DNA from: Paraburkholderia madseniana
Lineage (GTDB): Bacteria; Pseudomonadota; Gammaproteobacteria; Burkholderiales; Burkholderiaceae
Reading direction: 5' to 3'
Assembly: GCF_009690905.1 (NCBI RefSeq)
Contig: NZ_VOSW01000028.1
Location: 1 to 64,000, forward strand
Length of the DNA stretch: 64,000 nucleotides
Below are positions 33,944-44,056 of this stretch, piece by piece; the first letter of the stretch is position 1, and each line of letters begins with the position of its first letter. The notes below the pieces were generated by a model. It was not told the origin of the DNA and did not search any database. It was given only the letters and a program-made list of their open reading frames with translations. A program made the translations under genes and the position numbers.

Positions 33944-35218
33944 TTAGTAGATGGGAAAGCGTTCGCACAGCGCGAAAATCTCGCGGCGCACGCGTTGTTC
34001 TGTTGCGGCATGGCCTTCCGGGTGATCACGCAGCGCGTCGAGCACCTCGACGATCAGCCGCCCGACTTCGCGGAACTCACTCACGCCAAAGCCGCGCGTC
34101 GTGCCCGCCGGGGTGCCGAGGCGAACGCCGGAAGTGACAGTCGGCTTCTCGGTGTCGAAAGGAATGCCGTTCTTATTGCAGGTGATGCCTGCGCGTTCCA
34201 GCGCCTGTTCGACCTGATTGCCTTTGAGGCCCTTCGGGCGCAGATCGACCAGCAGCAGATGGTTGTCCGTGCCGCCCGTGACCAGATCGACGCCACCCGC
34301 CTTCAACACTTCGCCGAGTGCCTGCGCATTCGCGAGCACGTTATCGATGTAGGTTTTGAAACCCGGTTGCAGCGCCTCGCCGAACGCCACCGCCTTGCCG
34401 GCGATCACATGCATCAGCGGGCCACCCTGCAAGCCCGGGAACACGGCAGAGTTGATCTTCTTGGCGATGTCTTCGTCATTCGTCAGAACAAAGCCGCCGC
34501 GCGGCCCGCGCAACGTCTTGTGCGTGGTCGACGTGACGACATGCGCGTGCTCGACCGGATTCTGGTGGCGGCCGGCCGCGATAATCCCGGCGATGTGCGC
34601 CATATCCACCATCAGCTTCGCGCCCACGCCATCGGCGATCGCGCGCAACCGTGCGAAATCCAATGCGCGCGGATAAGCCGAAAAGCCCGCGATCAGCAGC
34701 GCCGGTTTGTGCTGCTGCGCGAGTTCCTCGATCTGCTCGTAATCGATCAGCATCGTGTCGCGATTCACGCCGTATTGGACCGCGTTGAACCACTTACCCG
34801 ACATTGCCGGCTTGGCGCCGTGGGTCAGGTGGCCGCCCGCGTCGAGCGACATGCCGAGCACCGTGTCGCCCGGCTTCACCAAGGCGAGCATCACGGCGCC
34901 GTTGGCCTGCGCGCCGGAATGCGGCTGCACGTTGGCGAATTTCGCGTTGAAAATCTGCTTGATGCGATCGAGCGCCAGCGTTTCGACCACGTCGGCGTAT
35001 TCGCACCCGCCGTAATAGCGCTTGCCCGGATATCCTTCCGCGTATTTGTTGGTCAGCACCGAGCCCTGCGCTTCGAGCACCGCGCGCGACACGATGTTTT
35101 CCGACGCGATCAATTCGACTTGCGACTGCTGGCGCTCCAGCTCTTTCAAAATGGCGCCGCGCACCGCCGCGTCACGCGTGGCCAGCGATTCTTCGAAGAA
35201 AGGATTCGGGTTCGACAT
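33944..35218 (-). CDS. glyA: Serine hydroxymethyltransferase
   Basis: A 424-residue PLP enzyme converting glycine plus 5,10-methylene-THF to serine plus THF. Lys234 in [13 protein letters not shown] binds [38 protein letters not shown] and [11 protein letters not shown] are family hallmarks. It is the first gene of the run towards gbcAB, so it is probably the betaine-induced copy (GlyA1 in Pseudomonas) and not the housekeeping enzyme. It consumes both glycine and methylene-folate produced by SoxBDAG. Start at 35218, MSNPNPFF; the frame is open 32 codons upstream without a ribosome site. Divergent from the GbdR-like gene. Confidence 0.92.
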   Translation of the reverse strand: MSNPNPFFEESLATRDAAVRGAILKELERQQSQVELIASENIVSRAVLEAQGSVLTNKYAEGYPGKRYYGGCEYADVVETLALDRIKQIFNAKFANVQPHSGAQANGAVMLALVKPGDTVLGMSLDAGGHLTHGAKPAMSGKWFNAVQYGVNRDTMLIDYEQIEELAQQHKPALLIAGFSAYPRALDFARLRAIADGVGAKLMVDMAHIAGIIAAGRHQNPVEHAHVVTSTTHKTLRGPRGGFVLTNDEDIAKKINSAVFPGLQGGPLMHVIAGKAVAFGEALQPGFKTYIDNVLANAQALGEVLKAGGVDLVTGGTDNHLLLVDLRPKGLKGNQVEQALERAGITCNKNGIPFDTEKPTVTSGVRLGTPAGTTRGFGVSEFREVGRLIVEVLDALRDHPEGHAATEQRVRREIFALCERFPIY

Positions 35219-35674
35219 GGAAAGTCCGTGGGGTGGTTGGCGAAGGACCGGAAGCGGCTGTGAAGCCTGGCTATGAAGCGGGCTGCTGATCGGGCTGTGA
35301 AGCCCTGCTGCCACCGGTCTGCATTGGGTCTATTCTTGACTCTCGCCCCGCGCGCCAATTTACGAATTCAGACGCGTTCTTTGCCTTTTCCGCCATGAGC
35401 GACCTTTTTCGACAAGTCACGATGGCAGGTTTCGAACGATCGTTAGCTGTTCGCGCTTTTGCTGCACTGCAGCTGATCGTTGTGCGCAGTTCGGGTGCGC
35501 GTGTGGACTCAGGTAGCTCCGTTCTGGTGCCGTTCGTGTAGCGATCCGACTGTATTGATGCGCAACCGAGGGTTTAGCCTGATGGCACGTTAGTTGCGCT
35601 CGTCCTCAAAATTGCAGGAGTCGCCGCCCCCCACGGCGACGCGACATTACAGATTCGAAGGATTCATTTCCCCC
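35219..35674. other. 456-bp divergent promoter region glyA / GbdR-like gene
   Basis: No gene fits here. The region carries the sigma-54 site at 35583-35597 driving the regulator, a CTGCA-N1-TGCAG palindrome (35465-35475), and an ACGATCGT palindrome near 35438. The promoter for glyA must also lie here; TTGACT at about 35336 on the plus strand is in the wrong orientation. I could not identify a clear GbdR site or a glycine riboswitch. Confidence 0.5.
35583..35597 (+). promoter_or_regulatory. Sigma-54 (-24/-12) promoter of the GbdR-like gene
   Basis: TGGCACG-N4-TTGC with the invariant GG (35584-35585) and GC (35596-35597) exactly 10 bases apart matches the RpoN consensus at every strongly conserved position. 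Transcription would begin near 35609, about 65 bases before the ATG. Sigma-54 needs an enhancer-binding activator such as NtrC or CbrB, linking the pathway regulator to nitrogen or carbon limitation. I recall such control reported for gbdR in Pseudomonas aeruginosa. Confidence 0.8.
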
Positions 35675-36670
35675 ATGTCCACCGATCGCACGGCGTCGCT
35701 GTCGCACTTTGCATTCATGCCGGTGCCGAACTTCACGATGATCGCGTTCACCAACGCGATCGAAGTTCTCCGCATGGCGAACTACCTGACTGGACAAACG
35801 CTTTACCGCTGGTCGATTGTGAGTCCCGAAGGCGGCCCGGTGATGGCGAGCAACGGCCTCTCGGTCGATACCGGTCCGGTCGAGTGTGTCGGTCAGCCGG
35901 ATATCGTGTTCGTGGTCGGCGGTATCGACGTGCAGCGCGCCACCACCCCTGCCCACCTCGTCGCGCTGCGCCGCTTCGCCCGCATGGGCAGCGTGCTCGG
36001 CAGCCTGTGCACCGGCACCTATGCGCTGGCGCGTGCCGGCTTGCTGGCCGGTTACGCGTGTGCGATTCACTGGGAGAACATGTCGGCGCTCAAGGAAGAG
36101 TTTCCCGACACGCGCTTTCTGAAAGAACTGTTCGTGATCGATCGCGATCGCGTCACGTGCACGGGTGGCGTGGCGCCGCTCGACATGATGCTCAACCTGA
36201 TCACGCCGCGGGTCGGTACAGCGCGCGTCACACAGATCGCGGAGCAGTTCATCGTCGAACACGTGCGCGATAACAGCGCCCAACAGAAAATGCCGCTGGT
36301 GGCGCGACTTGGATCGGCCAACAAGTCGCTCTTCGAAGTGATCTCGCTGATGGAAAACAACATCGAAGAGCCGCTTTCGCGCGAAGAACTCGCACGACTC
36401 GCCGGCATGTCACAGCGGCAATTGCAGCGCCTGTTCCGCGAACATCTCGGGATGACGCCGACGCATTACTATCTGACGCTGCGCTTGCGGCGCGCCCGCG
36501 AGTTGCTGCTGCAGACCGACATGTCGATCATGCACATCACGATGGCTTGCGGCTTCCAGTCGGCTTGCCACTTCTCGAAGAGCTATCGCGACGCGTTCGG
36601 CACCGCGCCGACGCGCGAACGGCGCAAGCAGGCGCCGTCGCTGGCGGCAGCGCCCGTCATGGCGGCTTGA
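35675..36670 (+). CDS. gbdR: GbdR-like AraC regulator with DJ-1/PfpI domain
   Basis: A 331-residue GATase1-like AraC protein. Residues about 10-190 form the DJ-1/PfpI sensor (FAFMPVPNFTMIAFTNAIEVLRMANY; Cys112 in SLCTGTYALARAG). Residues 230-325 contain the two HTH motifs (REELARLAGMSQRQLQRLFREHLGMTP; HITMACGFQSACHFSKSYRDAFG). GbdR in Pseudomonas activates choline and betaine catabolism in response to glycine betaine and dimethylglycine. The assignment rests on close family resemblance and on its position divergent from glyA-dgc-gbc. Start MSTDRTASL at 35675. Downstream of a sigma-54 promoter. Confidence 0.85.
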   Translation: MSTDRTASLSHFAFMPVPNFTMIAFTNAIEVLRMANYLTGQTLYRWSIVSPEGGPVMASNGLSVDTGPVECVGQPDIVFVVGGIDVQRATTPAHLVALRRFARMGSVLGSLCTGTYALARAGLLAGYACAIHWENMSALKEEFPDTRFLKELFVIDRDRVTCTGGVAPLDMMLNLITPRVGTARVTQIAEQFIVEHVRDNSAQQKMPLVARLGSANKSLFEVISLMENNIEEPLSREELARLAGMSQRQLQRLFREHLGMTPTHYYLTLRLRRARELLLQTDMSIMHITMACGFQSACHFSKSYRDAFGTAPTRERRKQAPSLAAAPVMAA

Positions 36671-36794
36671 GTCGATTGCCTCACTGATTGATAACTTCAC
36701 CGCCTGAGAACACAACACATGCGTCGAACGGGAACCCGCTCAGCGCATGCGTCGTGATCACGCTGTTCTGCCTTGCGTGACAAAGTCTCAGGCA

Positions 36795-36812
36795 GGACCG
36801 CGAAGGCGGTCC
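36795..36812. terminator. Hairpin between convergent gbdR and fdhA
   Basis: GGACCGC/GCGGTCC 7-bp stem with a GAAG tetraloop, 10 bases before the fdhA 3' end and 125 bases after gbdR. The plus strand continues with CTTTCC, a weak U-tract; the minus strand has none. Confidence 0.4.
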
Positions 36813-36822
36813 CTTTCCGCCC

Positions 36823-38022
36823 TTAAGCCGCTTTCAACAGCCCGTGCGGGTCGATCACAAACTTCTTCGGCGCGCCGCCATCGAACTGCCGGTAACCGTC
36901 CGGGGCCTGGTCGAGCGAGACAACCGTCACGTTCACGATATCCGCAATCGGCAAGCGGTCCCACAGGATCGCCTGCATCAGATTGTGGTTGTACTTCATC
37001 ACCGGCGTCTGCCCGGTGTGGAACGAGTGCGACTTGGCCCAGCCGAGGCCGAAACGGATGCTCAGGCTGCCTTTGCGGGCGGCGGCATCGGTGGCGCCCG
37101 GATCGTCCGTTACATACAGACCCGGAATGCCGATCGCGCCCGCAGCTCGCGTGATTTCCATCAGCGAATTGAGCACCGTGGCCGGCGCTTCCTCATGCGA
37201 ACCGCTGCTGCCATGACCATGCGCCTCGAAACCGACGCAGTCCACCGCGCAATCCACTTCGGGCTTGCCAAGAATCTGTTCGATCTGCTCGCCGAGCGTC
37301 GCGTCCTTCGAAAGGTCGATGGTCTGGAAACCCATCTTGCGAGCATGCGCCAGACGCGCCTCATTCATATCGCCGACGATCGTGCAGGCCGCGCCCAGCA
37401 AGCGCGCCGAAGCGGCGGCGGCCATTCCCACCGGCCCCGCGCCTGCAATGTAGACCGTAGCGCCGGGCTTCACACCCGCCATCACCGCGCCGTGATAGCC
37501 GGTCGGCAGAATGTCGGACAGGCACGTCAGGTCGCGGATCTTCGACATTGCCTGAGCGTGGTCGGGGAATTTCAGCAGATTGAAGTCGGCGTACGGCACC
37601 AGCACGTACTCGGCCTGGCCGCCGATCCAGCCGCCCATGTCGACGTAGCCATAAGCGCCACCCGCCCGCGACGGATTCACGTTCAGGCACACGCCGGTGT
37701 GCTGCGCCTTGCAAGTCGGACAGCGTCCGCAAGCGACGTTGAACGGCACCGACACCAGGTCGCCGACCTTCAACGTTTCAACGTCGCGGCCCACCTCGAT
37801 CACCTCGCCGGTGATCTCGTGACCGAGTACGAGGCCGACCTCGGCGGTCGTGCGGCCGCGCACCATGTGCTGATCGGAGCCGCAAATATTCGTGCTGACC
37901 ACCTTCAGGATCACGCCGTGACCGATTGACCGGCCACGCGGATCGACCATCTTCGGGAAGTCGATCGACTGAACTTCCACCTTGCCCTGCCCTAGATACA
38001 CGACGCCGCGATTGCTGCTCAT
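36823..38022 (-). CDS. fdhA: Formaldehyde dehydrogenase, glutathione-independent
   Basis: A 399-residue zinc-dependent medium-chain dehydrogenase that oxidises formaldehyde to formate with NAD+ without glutathione. Catalytic zinc segment STNICGSDQHMVRGRTT and GHEITGEVIEVG; structural zinc cysteines in CGRCPTCKAQHTGVC; NAD-binding VYIAGAGPVGMAAAASARLLGA. The long insert (NVNPSRAGGAYGYVDMGGWIGGQAEY) is typical of Pseudomonas-type FdhA. It removes formaldehyde released at the GbcAB, DgcA and Sox steps. GGAG precedes the ATG. Divergent from betIBA, separated by a region holding a BetI-type operator. Confidence 0.92.
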   Translation of the reverse strand: MSSNRGVVYLGQGKVEVQSIDFPKMVDPRGRSIGHGVILKVVSTNICGSDQHMVRGRTTAEVGLVLGHEITGEVIEVGRDVETLKVGDLVSVPFNVACGRCPTCKAQHTGVCLNVNPSRAGGAYGYVDMGGWIGGQAEYVLVPYADFNLLKFPDHAQAMSKIRDLTCLSDILPTGYHGAVMAGVKPGATVYIAGAGPVGMAAAASARLLGAACTIVGDMNEARLAHARKMGFQTIDLSKDATLGEQIEQILGKPEVDCAVDCVGFEAHGHGSSGSHEEAPATVLNSLMEITRAAGAIGIPGLYVTDDPGATDAAARKGSLSIRFGLGWAKSHSFHTGQTPVMKYNHNLMQAILWDRLPIADIVNVTVVSLDQAPDGYRQFDGGAPKKFVIDPHGLLKAA

Positions 38023-38188
38023 TTGTCTGTCTCCATGTCTCGTGAGCGGCGCGCCTGACTCTACGTGACGCGCCGTTCAACGAGCGTAGCGCCCGCTGAA
38101 ACAAAGGACATGTACCGAACACGACACCGGTTTGGCAGGAACCGACACGCCGGGCGCAACCCATGCCCACGCTGATGCAACCCGGTTT

Positions 38189-38213
38189 TTATTGATTGAC
38201 CGTTCAATATAAA
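38189..38213. promoter_or_regulatory. BetI-type operator
   Basis: TTATTGATTGACCGTTCAATATAA contains ATTGA-N4-TCAAT (38195-38199/38204-38208) in an AT-rich block 62-86 bp before betI. It closely resembles the choline-responsive BetI boxes (TTGATTGGACGTTCAAT-like) of Enterobacteria and Pseudomonas. BetI bound here would repress betIBA; choline relieves it. It may also affect divergent fdhA. Confidence 0.75.
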
Positions 38214-38274
38214 AAAACTAGTATTCCCCATCGAACACTTGGGCGGCCGGCCTGCGCCTGCCGCCTCCAGCACC

Positions 38275-38862
38275 ATGCCCAAACTTGGAATGCGCGAAAT
38301 CCGCCGCGCCCAACTGATCGACGCAACCCTGCTGACCATCGACCAGACGGGCCTCGCCGGTGCGACGCTCGCTTCGGTCGCGCAGCGCGCGAGCATTTCC
38401 ACCGGCATCGTCAGTCACTATTTCGGCGACAAGGACGGTTTGCTCGAAGCCACCATGCGCCATGTGCTGCGCGATCTGTGGCAAGCCACGTCAAGACGTC
38501 GCCGTGCAGCGAAGGCGGATCCGCGCTCGAAATTGCGCGCGGTCGTTGCGGCGAATTTCGACGCCGAGCAGACCAGCGGCCCGGTCATGAAAACGTGGCT
38601 CGCTTTCTGGTCCGAGAGCATGCATAAGCCGCAATTGCGGCGGCTTCAATACGTGAACACGCGGCGTTTGAACTCGAACCTGTGTGCGGATTTTTCTAAA
38701 GCGCTGCCGCGTCCGGCGGCGCGCCGTGCGGCGAGCGGCCTCGCGGCGTTGATCGACGGGCTGTGGCTGCGCGGTGCTTTGTCCGGTGAGCCGTTCGATA
38801 CCAAGGCGGCGCTGCGCGTCGCGAACGAATACATCGATCTGGTGCTGGAAGCACGCAGCTAG
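38275..38862 (+). CDS. betI: Choline-responsive TetR-type repressor BetI
   Basis: A 195-residue TetR-family protein. The N-terminus [19 protein letters not shown] followed by [32 protein letters not shown] matches BetI very closely. The C-terminal ligand domain includes [40 protein letters not shown], where choline would be sensed. It heads betI-betB-betA, with 31 bases to betB. Two upstream in-frame codons could serve as a start, but MPKLGM is the family start. Operator-like sequence 62-86 bases upstream suggests autoregulation. Confidence 0.93.
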   Translation: MPKLGMREIRRAQLIDATLLTIDQTGLAGATLASVAQRASISTGIVSHYFGDKDGLLEATMRHVLRDLWQATSRRRRAAKADPRSKLRAVVAANFDAEQTSGPVMKTWLAFWSESMHKPQLRRLQYVNTRRLNSNLCADFSKALPRPAARRAASGLAALIDGLWLRGALSGEPFDTKAALRVANEYIDLVLEARS

Positions 38863-38893
38863 ACCGGTGACATTTACAGAAAAGGAGCAACTC

Positions 38894-40363
38894 ATGGCGG
38901 TATTCGAAACGCAACGTCTCTACATAGGCGGCGCCTACGTCAACGCGACCAGTGGCGAGACCTTCGACACGCTCGACCCCGCCACGGGCGAAACGCTCGC
39001 CGCCGTGCAACAAGCCTCAGCGGCCGACGTGGATCGCGCGGTGCAATCCGCACGCGACGGCCAACGCGAGTGGGCCGCGCTCACGGCGATGCAGCGCTCG
39101 CGCATCTTGCGCCGCGCGGTCGAGATCCTTCGTGAACGCAATGACGAACTCGCCGCACTCGAAACACGCGACACCGGCAAGGCGATTGCGGAGACCCGGG
39201 CGGTCGATATCGTCACCGGCGCGGACGTGATCGAGTACTACGCAGGGTTGGCGACCGCCATCGAAGGTCAGCAGATTCCGCTGCGGCCTTCGTCGTTTGT
39301 CTATACGCGGCGTGAACCGCTGGGTGTGTGTGCTGGAATTGGTGCATGGAATTATCCGATCCAGATTGCGTGCTGGAAATCGGCGCCCGCCCTGGCAGCC
39401 GGCAACGCGATGATCTTCAAGCCGAGCGAGATCACGCCGCTGTCCGCGTTGAAACTCGCCGAGATTTATACCGAAGCCGGTGTACCGGCCGGCGTGTTCA
39501 ACGTCGTGCAAGGCGACGGCCGCGTGGGGGCGATGCTCGCCGCGCATCCGGACATCGAAAAGATTTCATTCACCGGTGGCGTTGAAACGGGCAAGAAGGT
39601 GATGTCGCTGGCGGGCGCCTCGTCGCTGAAAGAAGTGACGATGGAACTGGGCGGCAAGTCCCCCCTGCTCGTCTTCGACGACGCCAACCTCGAACGGGCC
39701 GCCGACATCGCGATGAGCGCCAACTTCTTCAGCTCCGGCCAGGTCTGCACGAACGGTACACGTGTATTCGTGCAGCGTAGCGTGCTGGAACGGTTCGAAG
39801 CGCTGGCGCTGGAACGTGTAAAGCGAATTCGCGTCGGCGCGCCCACGGACGTCGACACCAACTTCGGCCCGCTGGTCAGCGCCTCGCAATTGCAGAAAGT
39901 GCTCGGCTACATCGAGAGCGGCGTGCAGGAAGGCGCGCGGCTCATTGCCGGCGGCAAGCGGCTGACGGAAGGCCATTTCGGCAACGGCCAGTACGTCGAA
40001 CCGACGGTTTTCACCGGCTGCCATGACGACATGCGGATCGTGCGCGAAGAAATCTTCGGCCCGGTGATGAGCATCCTCGTTTTCAACGACGAAGACGAAG
40101 TGATCTCGCGGGCCAATAACACCGCTTACGGTCTTGCTGCGGGCGTTGTCACCGAGAATCTGGCGCGTGCGCATCGCGTGATCCATCGACTCGAAGCGGG
40201 TATCTGCTGGATCAACACCTGGGGCGAGTCGCCCGCGGAAATGCCGGTGGGCGGCTACAAGCAATCGGGCGTCGGCCGTGAGAACGGCATCACCACGCTC
40301 GAACACTACACGCGCATCAAGTCCGTGCAGGTCGAACTCGGCCCGTATCAACCGGTGTTCTAA
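38894..40363 (+). CDS. betB: Betaine aldehyde dehydrogenase
   Basis: A 489-residue NAD(P)+-dependent aldehyde dehydrogenase making glycine betaine from betaine aldehyde. Catalytic Cys285 is in [15 protein letters not shown], the general-base Glu near 251 in [11 protein letters not shown], and the cofactor loop in ITFTGG-like [14 protein letters not shown]. The C-terminal motif [18 protein letters not shown] is BetB-like. AAAGGAG lies 6 bases before the ATG. Middle gene of betIBA; betA starts 12 bases after its stop. Confidence 0.94.
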   Translation: MAVFETQRLYIGGAYVNATSGETFDTLDPATGETLAAVQQASAADVDRAVQSARDGQREWAALTAMQRSRILRRAVEILRERNDELAALETRDTGKAIAETRAVDIVTGADVIEYYAGLATAIEGQQIPLRPSSFVYTRREPLGVCAGIGAWNYPIQIACWKSAPALAAGNAMIFKPSEITPLSALKLAEIYTEAGVPAGVFNVVQGDGRVGAMLAAHPDIEKISFTGGVETGKKVMSLAGASSLKEVTMELGGKSPLLVFDDANLERAADIAMSANFFSSGQVCTNGTRVFVQRSVLERFEALALERVKRIRVGAPTDVDTNFGPLVSASQLQKVLGYIESGVQEGARLIAGGKRLTEGHFGNGQYVEPTVFTGCHDDMRIVREEIFGPVMSILVFNDEDEVISRANNTAYGLAAGVVTENLARAHRVIHRLEAGICWINTWGESPAEMPVGGYKQSGVGRENGITTLEHYTRIKSVQVELGPYQPVF

Positions 40364-40375
40364 GGAGTGTTGGGG

Positions 40376-42061
40376 ATGGCTTCGAACGAATACGACTACA
40401 TCATCGTCGGCGCGGGTTCAGCGGGCAACGTGCTCGCCTCTCGCCTGACCGAAGACGCGGATGTGACCGTGCTGCTCCTCGAAGCAGGCGGCCCCGACTA
40501 CCGCTTTGATTTCCGCACGCAGATGCCCGCGGCCCTCGCCTATCCGTTGCAAGGTCGGCGCTATAACTGGGCGTATGAAACCGACCCCGAGCCGCATATG
40601 AACAACCGTCGCATGGAGTGCGGACGCGGCAAAGGGCTCGGCGGTTCGTCGCTGATCAACGGTATGTGCTATATCCGCGGCAACGCGCTCGATTACGACG
40701 GGTGGGCCGGCCGCCCCGGGCTGGAAAACTGGACCTATCTGGATTGCCTGCCGTACTTCCGCAAAGCCGAGACACGCGATGTCGGCGCGAACGCGTATCA
40801 CGGCGGCGACGGCCCGGTCCATGTGACGACGAGCAAGCCCGGCAACAATCCCTTGTTCGCGGCAATGGTCGAGGCCGGCGTGCAGGCGGGTTTTCCGCGT
40901 ACCGACGACCTCAACGGCTATCAGCAGGAAGGCTTCGGCCCGATGGATCGCACGGTCACAGCGAACGGCCGACGCGCCAGCACCGCGCGCGGCTATCTGG
41001 ATCGCGCCAAGACGCGCCCGAATCTCACCATCGTGACGCATGCCATGACCGATCGCGTGCTGTTCCTGGGCAAGCGCGCGATCGGCGTCACGTATCTGCG
41101 TCACGGCAATGCCGAGACAGCGCATGCACGCCGCGAAGTGCTGGTGTGCAGCGGCGCGATTGCCTCGCCGCAATTGTTGCAGCGCTCGGGCGTAGGCCGT
41201 TCGACGTGGCTGCGCGAGCTCGACGTGCCGCTCGTGCACGATCTGCCAGGCGTCGGCGAAAACCTGCAGGACCATCTGGAGATGTACATCCAGTACGAAT
41301 GCAAGGAGCCGGTTTCGCTGTATCCCGCGTTGCAATGGTGGAATCAGCCGGCCATCGGACTTGAATGGATGCTTAACGGCACGGGTATTGGCGCGAGCAA
41401 TCAGTTCGAAGCGGGCGGCTTCATCCGTACCCGCGATGAGGATCTGTGGCCGAACATCCAGTATCACTTCCTGCCCGTCGCGATCAACTACAACGGTTCC
41501 AACGCGATCAAGATGCACGGTTTCCAGGCGCATGTCGGCTCGATGCGTTCGCCAAGCCGTGGTCGTGTGAAGCTCACGTCACGCGATCCTGCCGCGCATC
41601 CGAGCATCCTGTTCAATTACATGGCCGATCCGCTCGACTGGCGGGAATTCCGTGACGGGATCCGTATTACGCGCGAGATCATGCGGCAGCCGGCTTTGGA
41701 TCGCTATCGCGGCCGGGAGTTGAATCCGGGCGCGGAGTTGACTACCGATGAGCAACTCGATGCTTTCGTGCGCATGCGTGCGGAGACCGCATTTCATCCG
41801 TCGTGCTCGTGCAAGATGGGTTATGACGATATGGCTGTGGTGGATAACGAGGGACGCGTGCATGGGCTCGATGCGTTGCGAGTGGTCGATGCGTCGATCA
41901 TGCCGCAGATCACAACCGGCAATCTGAACGCGCCGACGATCATGCTTGCGGAGAAGATCGCAGATCAGATTCGCGGACGGAAGACTCTGGCGCGGGTGGA
42001 GACGCCTTACTTCGTGGCGAATGGGATGGCTTCGCGGAAGCGTGACGTAGCGGCGGTTTAA
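40376..42061 (+). CDS. betA: Choline dehydrogenase
   Basis: A 561-residue GMC flavoprotein oxidising choline to betaine aldehyde, and partly onward, delivering electrons to the respiratory chain; inner-membrane associated. FAD-binding [17 protein letters not shown] starts at residue 6. GMC signatures [14 protein letters not shown] and the second [15 protein letters not shown] are present, with the C-terminal active-site HPSCSCKMG and [19 protein letters not shown] precedes; a GTG three codons upstream is possible, but ATG 40376 is standard. Ends just before a strong hairpin terminator. Confidence 0.94.
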   Translation: MASNEYDYIIVGAGSAGNVLASRLTEDADVTVLLLEAGGPDYRFDFRTQMPAALAYPLQGRRYNWAYETDPEPHMNNRRMECGRGKGLGGSSLINGMCYIRGNALDYDGWAGRPGLENWTYLDCLPYFRKAETRDVGANAYHGGDGPVHVTTSKPGNNPLFAAMVEAGVQAGFPRTDDLNGYQQEGFGPMDRTVTANGRRASTARGYLDRAKTRPNLTIVTHAMTDRVLFLGKRAIGVTYLRHGNAETAHARREVLVCSGAIASPQLLQRSGVGRSTWLRELDVPLVHDLPGVGENLQDHLEMYIQYECKEPVSLYPALQWWNQPAIGLEWMLNGTGIGASNQFEAGGFIRTRDEDLWPNIQYHFLPVAINYNGSNAIKMHGFQAHVGSMRSPSRGRVKLTSRDPAAHPSILFNYMADPLDWREFRDGIRITREIMRQPALDRYRGRELNPGAELTTDEQLDAFVRMRAETAFHPSCSCKMGYDDMAVVDNEGRVHGLDALRVVDASIMPQITTGNLNAPTIMLAEKIADQIRGRKTLARVETPYFVANGMASRKRDVAAV

Positions 42062-42097
42062 TCCGCGTCGACACTAACCGTCGAACCTGGCGCCAGT

Positions 42098-42130
42098 AAA
42101 AAGACCGCGAATATTTCGCGGCCTTTTTTT
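42098..42130. terminator. Intrinsic terminator after betIBA
   Basis: A-run, CCGCGAA-TAT-TTCGCGG stem, then a run of seven T. It lies 37 bases beyond the betA stop and 59 bases before the 3' end of the convergent MFS gene. The A-run on the other side makes it bidirectional in principle. Confidence 0.88.
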
Positions 42131-42188
42131 GGGGTTCGGTCAGAGGACAAGCGGTCATTCTCGAACGGGACAGGACACTCGGCAAGCG

Positions 42189-43607
42189 TCACTCCCGCGC
42201 AGGACTCAACACTCCCTGCGCGTCCGACTCAACTGCTCCAGACACCAAAGTCTCCAGCGCCAGCCCACGCGTCTCGATCCCCATAGTCCATACAGCTGCA
42301 GCAGCGATCACAAAACACATCGCGCCAAGCGAAAACACGCCACCCTGCCCGAACATCGGCAGCACCACGCCGACCACATAAGGGCCGATCAACGACCCCA
42401 CGCGGCCAATCGCCGATGCAAACCCTGACCCCGTAGCCCGCGCTCCCGTGCCATAAAGCTCAGGCGTATAGGTGTAAAGCACCGCCCACATCGCAAACAA
42501 AAAAAACTGCATCGCAAGTCCGGCGCAGATCAGCAGCGTCGGCGTTTGCGCGTGCAGCGCGGTTTGTCCGTAGACATAGGCCATCACTGCGCTGCCGGTC
42601 AACGACGCGATACAGGTCGGCTTACGTCCCCAGCGTTCGACCAGCCACGCTGCGCAGATGAAACCCGGAATCCCGCCGAGCGAAATCAGCACCGTGTACA
42701 GCACCGACTTCGTCACCGCAAAGCCCGCTTGTTGCATCAGCGCGCCGAGCCACGACGTCAGCCCATAAAATCCCAACAACGCGAAGAACCACAACGTCCA
42801 CACCATGATCGTGCGACGGCGGTAAGCCACGCTCCAGATCTCGCGGAACGCACTCGTGCCCTTCGCTGCCGGCGGTTCCTGCAGCATCACCGGTGCGCGC
42901 AACTGGCTCAGTCCGGTCGCTTTCATCACCTTCACTTCGACTTCGGCGAGGATTTTGTCCGCCTCGGCGAGGCGTCCCCGATGTTCCAGCCAGCGCGGCG
43001 ATTCCGGCACGACACGGCGCACGATCAGCACGAACACGGCGGGAATCGCCAGCAGCGCGAACTCGGTGCGCCACCCGAACGTCGGCAACACGAAATACGA
43101 CACCACGCCCGCCGTGATAAATCCGAGCGGCCAGAAGCCATCCATCAACGCGATCAGTCGTCCACGTGACCTGGCAGGTACGAATTCGGACAAGAGCGTC
43201 TGCGCGATGGGAAACTCCATGCCCATGCCGAAACCGAGCAGCACGCGATAGAAAATCAGCGCCTCGACGCTCTGTGCGGTCGAGCACAGATACGACGCGA
43301 GCCCCCACAGCACCATGCTCCACTGAAACACGGGGCGCCGTCCGAAGCGATCGGCCAGCAATCCGGCAACCGCTGCGCCGATCACCATGCCGAAGAAGCT
43401 CGCACTCGCGACCAACCCCGCCGTCGCGCTCGACAAATGAAATTCGCTCTTGATCGAACCGAGCACGAAGGTCATCGTGCCGAGATCGACCGAGTCGAAA
43501 AAGAACGCGATCGCGATGATGATGAAAATGGTCCGGTGATATCCGGAGAACGGCAGGCGTTCGAGTCTGGCGGCTGCGCTCGCGCGAGGCTGAAAAACGG
43601 TAGACAT
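42189..43607 (-). CDS. MFS transporter (metabolite:H+ symporter / NiaP-like)
   Basis: A 472-residue twelve-helix major-facilitator permease. Loop 2-3 motif GLLADRFGRRPVF, loop-6 motif VPESPRWLEHRGR before the central cytoplasmic loop, and the second-half repeat ERWGRKP place it with the sugar/metabolite-H+ symporter group that includes NiaP-like carriers. It lies convergent to betA and downstream of the sox operon, with 122 bases to the small hypothetical gene. Uptake of a betaine-related or aromatic substrate is possible but not shown by sequence. Start at 43607; a longer frame adds 24 polar residues. Confidence 0.85.
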   Translation of the reverse strand: MSTVFQPRASAAARLERLPFSGYHRTIFIIIAIAFFFDSVDLGTMTFVLGSIKSEFHLSSATAGLVASASFFGMVIGAAVAGLLADRFGRRPVFQWSMVLWGLASYLCSTAQSVEALIFYRVLLGFGMGMEFPIAQTLLSEFVPARSRGRLIALMDGFWPLGFITAGVVSYFVLPTFGWRTEFALLAIPAVFVLIVRRVVPESPRWLEHRGRLAEADKILAEVEVKVMKATGLSQLRAPVMLQEPPAAKGTSAFREIWSVAYRRRTIMVWTLWFFALLGFYGLTSWLGALMQQAGFAVTKSVLYTVLISLGGIPGFICAAWLVERWGRKPTCIASLTGSAVMAYVYGQTALHAQTPTLLICAGLAMQFFLFAMWAVLYTYTPELYGTGARATGSGFASAIGRVGSLIGPYVVGVVLPMFGQGGVFSLGAMCFVIAAAAVWTMGIETRGLALETLVSGAVESDAQGVLSPARE

Positions 43608-43729
43608 GTCATGCCCTCGTTGATGCGGCGGCTGCCGCGTGGACGTTCCGATCAGTGCGTATTCAGTAGACGCCGACATAAATCGGCCACATAGAAGGAA
43701 TACGTCATCGGGATGGAACGAGGGCGTCG

Positions 43730-43993
43730 TTAGGGTCGCAACCGCGCCCGCGCAGCGCCGGCAATCCGCGCAAGCGCATCCGCACTCAAGCGAGCGGCAA
43801 TCTTCTCAACGTATTCGTGATGCCGCGACTGCAGCGGTGCGCCCAACTGCTGCGCGAGGAGATAGCGGATCAGCGCGATACGCCGGTGCCGCAGTACGAT
43901 GCTTTGATCGAGCAGAGCGAGCGCGGCATGGGCATCGCCCTGTCGGCACGCGCGTTCGGTTAGACGCGCGGTGGCTAGACGTGTCGACGTCAT
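43730..43993 (-). CDS. Small hypothetical protein after soxG
   Basis: An 87-residue basic helical protein (TARLTERACRQGDAHAALALLDQSIVLRHRRIALIRYLLAQQLGAPL...). No cysteine, no signal peptide, no membrane segment. It lies 63 bases downstream of soxG on the same strand, with amphipathic helices suggestive of a helical-repeat or DNA/RNA-binding accessory. The ATG at 43993 has no strong ribosome site; a TTG 45 bases upstream is an alternative. I do not recognise a family. Coding potential is supported by sensible composition and by location at the end of the sarcosine oxidase operon. Confidence 0.55.
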   Translation of the reverse strand: MTSTRLATARLTERACRQGDAHAALALLDQSIVLRHRRIALIRYLLAQQLGAPLQSRHHEYVEKIAARLSADALARIAGAARARLRP

Positions 43994-44056
43994 GTCAGTC
44001 GGTGGTCGGGAGAGCCGCGAGCGGTGCCTCACCAGCAAGACACCGCCCGCCGCACT

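Noticed and set aside
30312-35263. Two long plus-strand frames (681 and 801 codons) opposite dgcA and the glyA-dipeptidase genes
   Set aside because: Same antisense effect of GC-rich third positions; the composition is unlike any protein family, and the opposite frames are clear enzymes.
35440-35530. NtrC enhancer sites upstream of the sigma-54 promoter
   Set aside because: I see TGCAC- and GTGCG-like words, but no pair close enough to the GCAC-N7-GTGC pattern to claim.
35219-35674. Glycine riboswitch upstream of glyA
   Set aside because: I looked for the conserved paired aptamer cores expected before glycine-responsive genes and saw none; GlyA here is probably under activator control.
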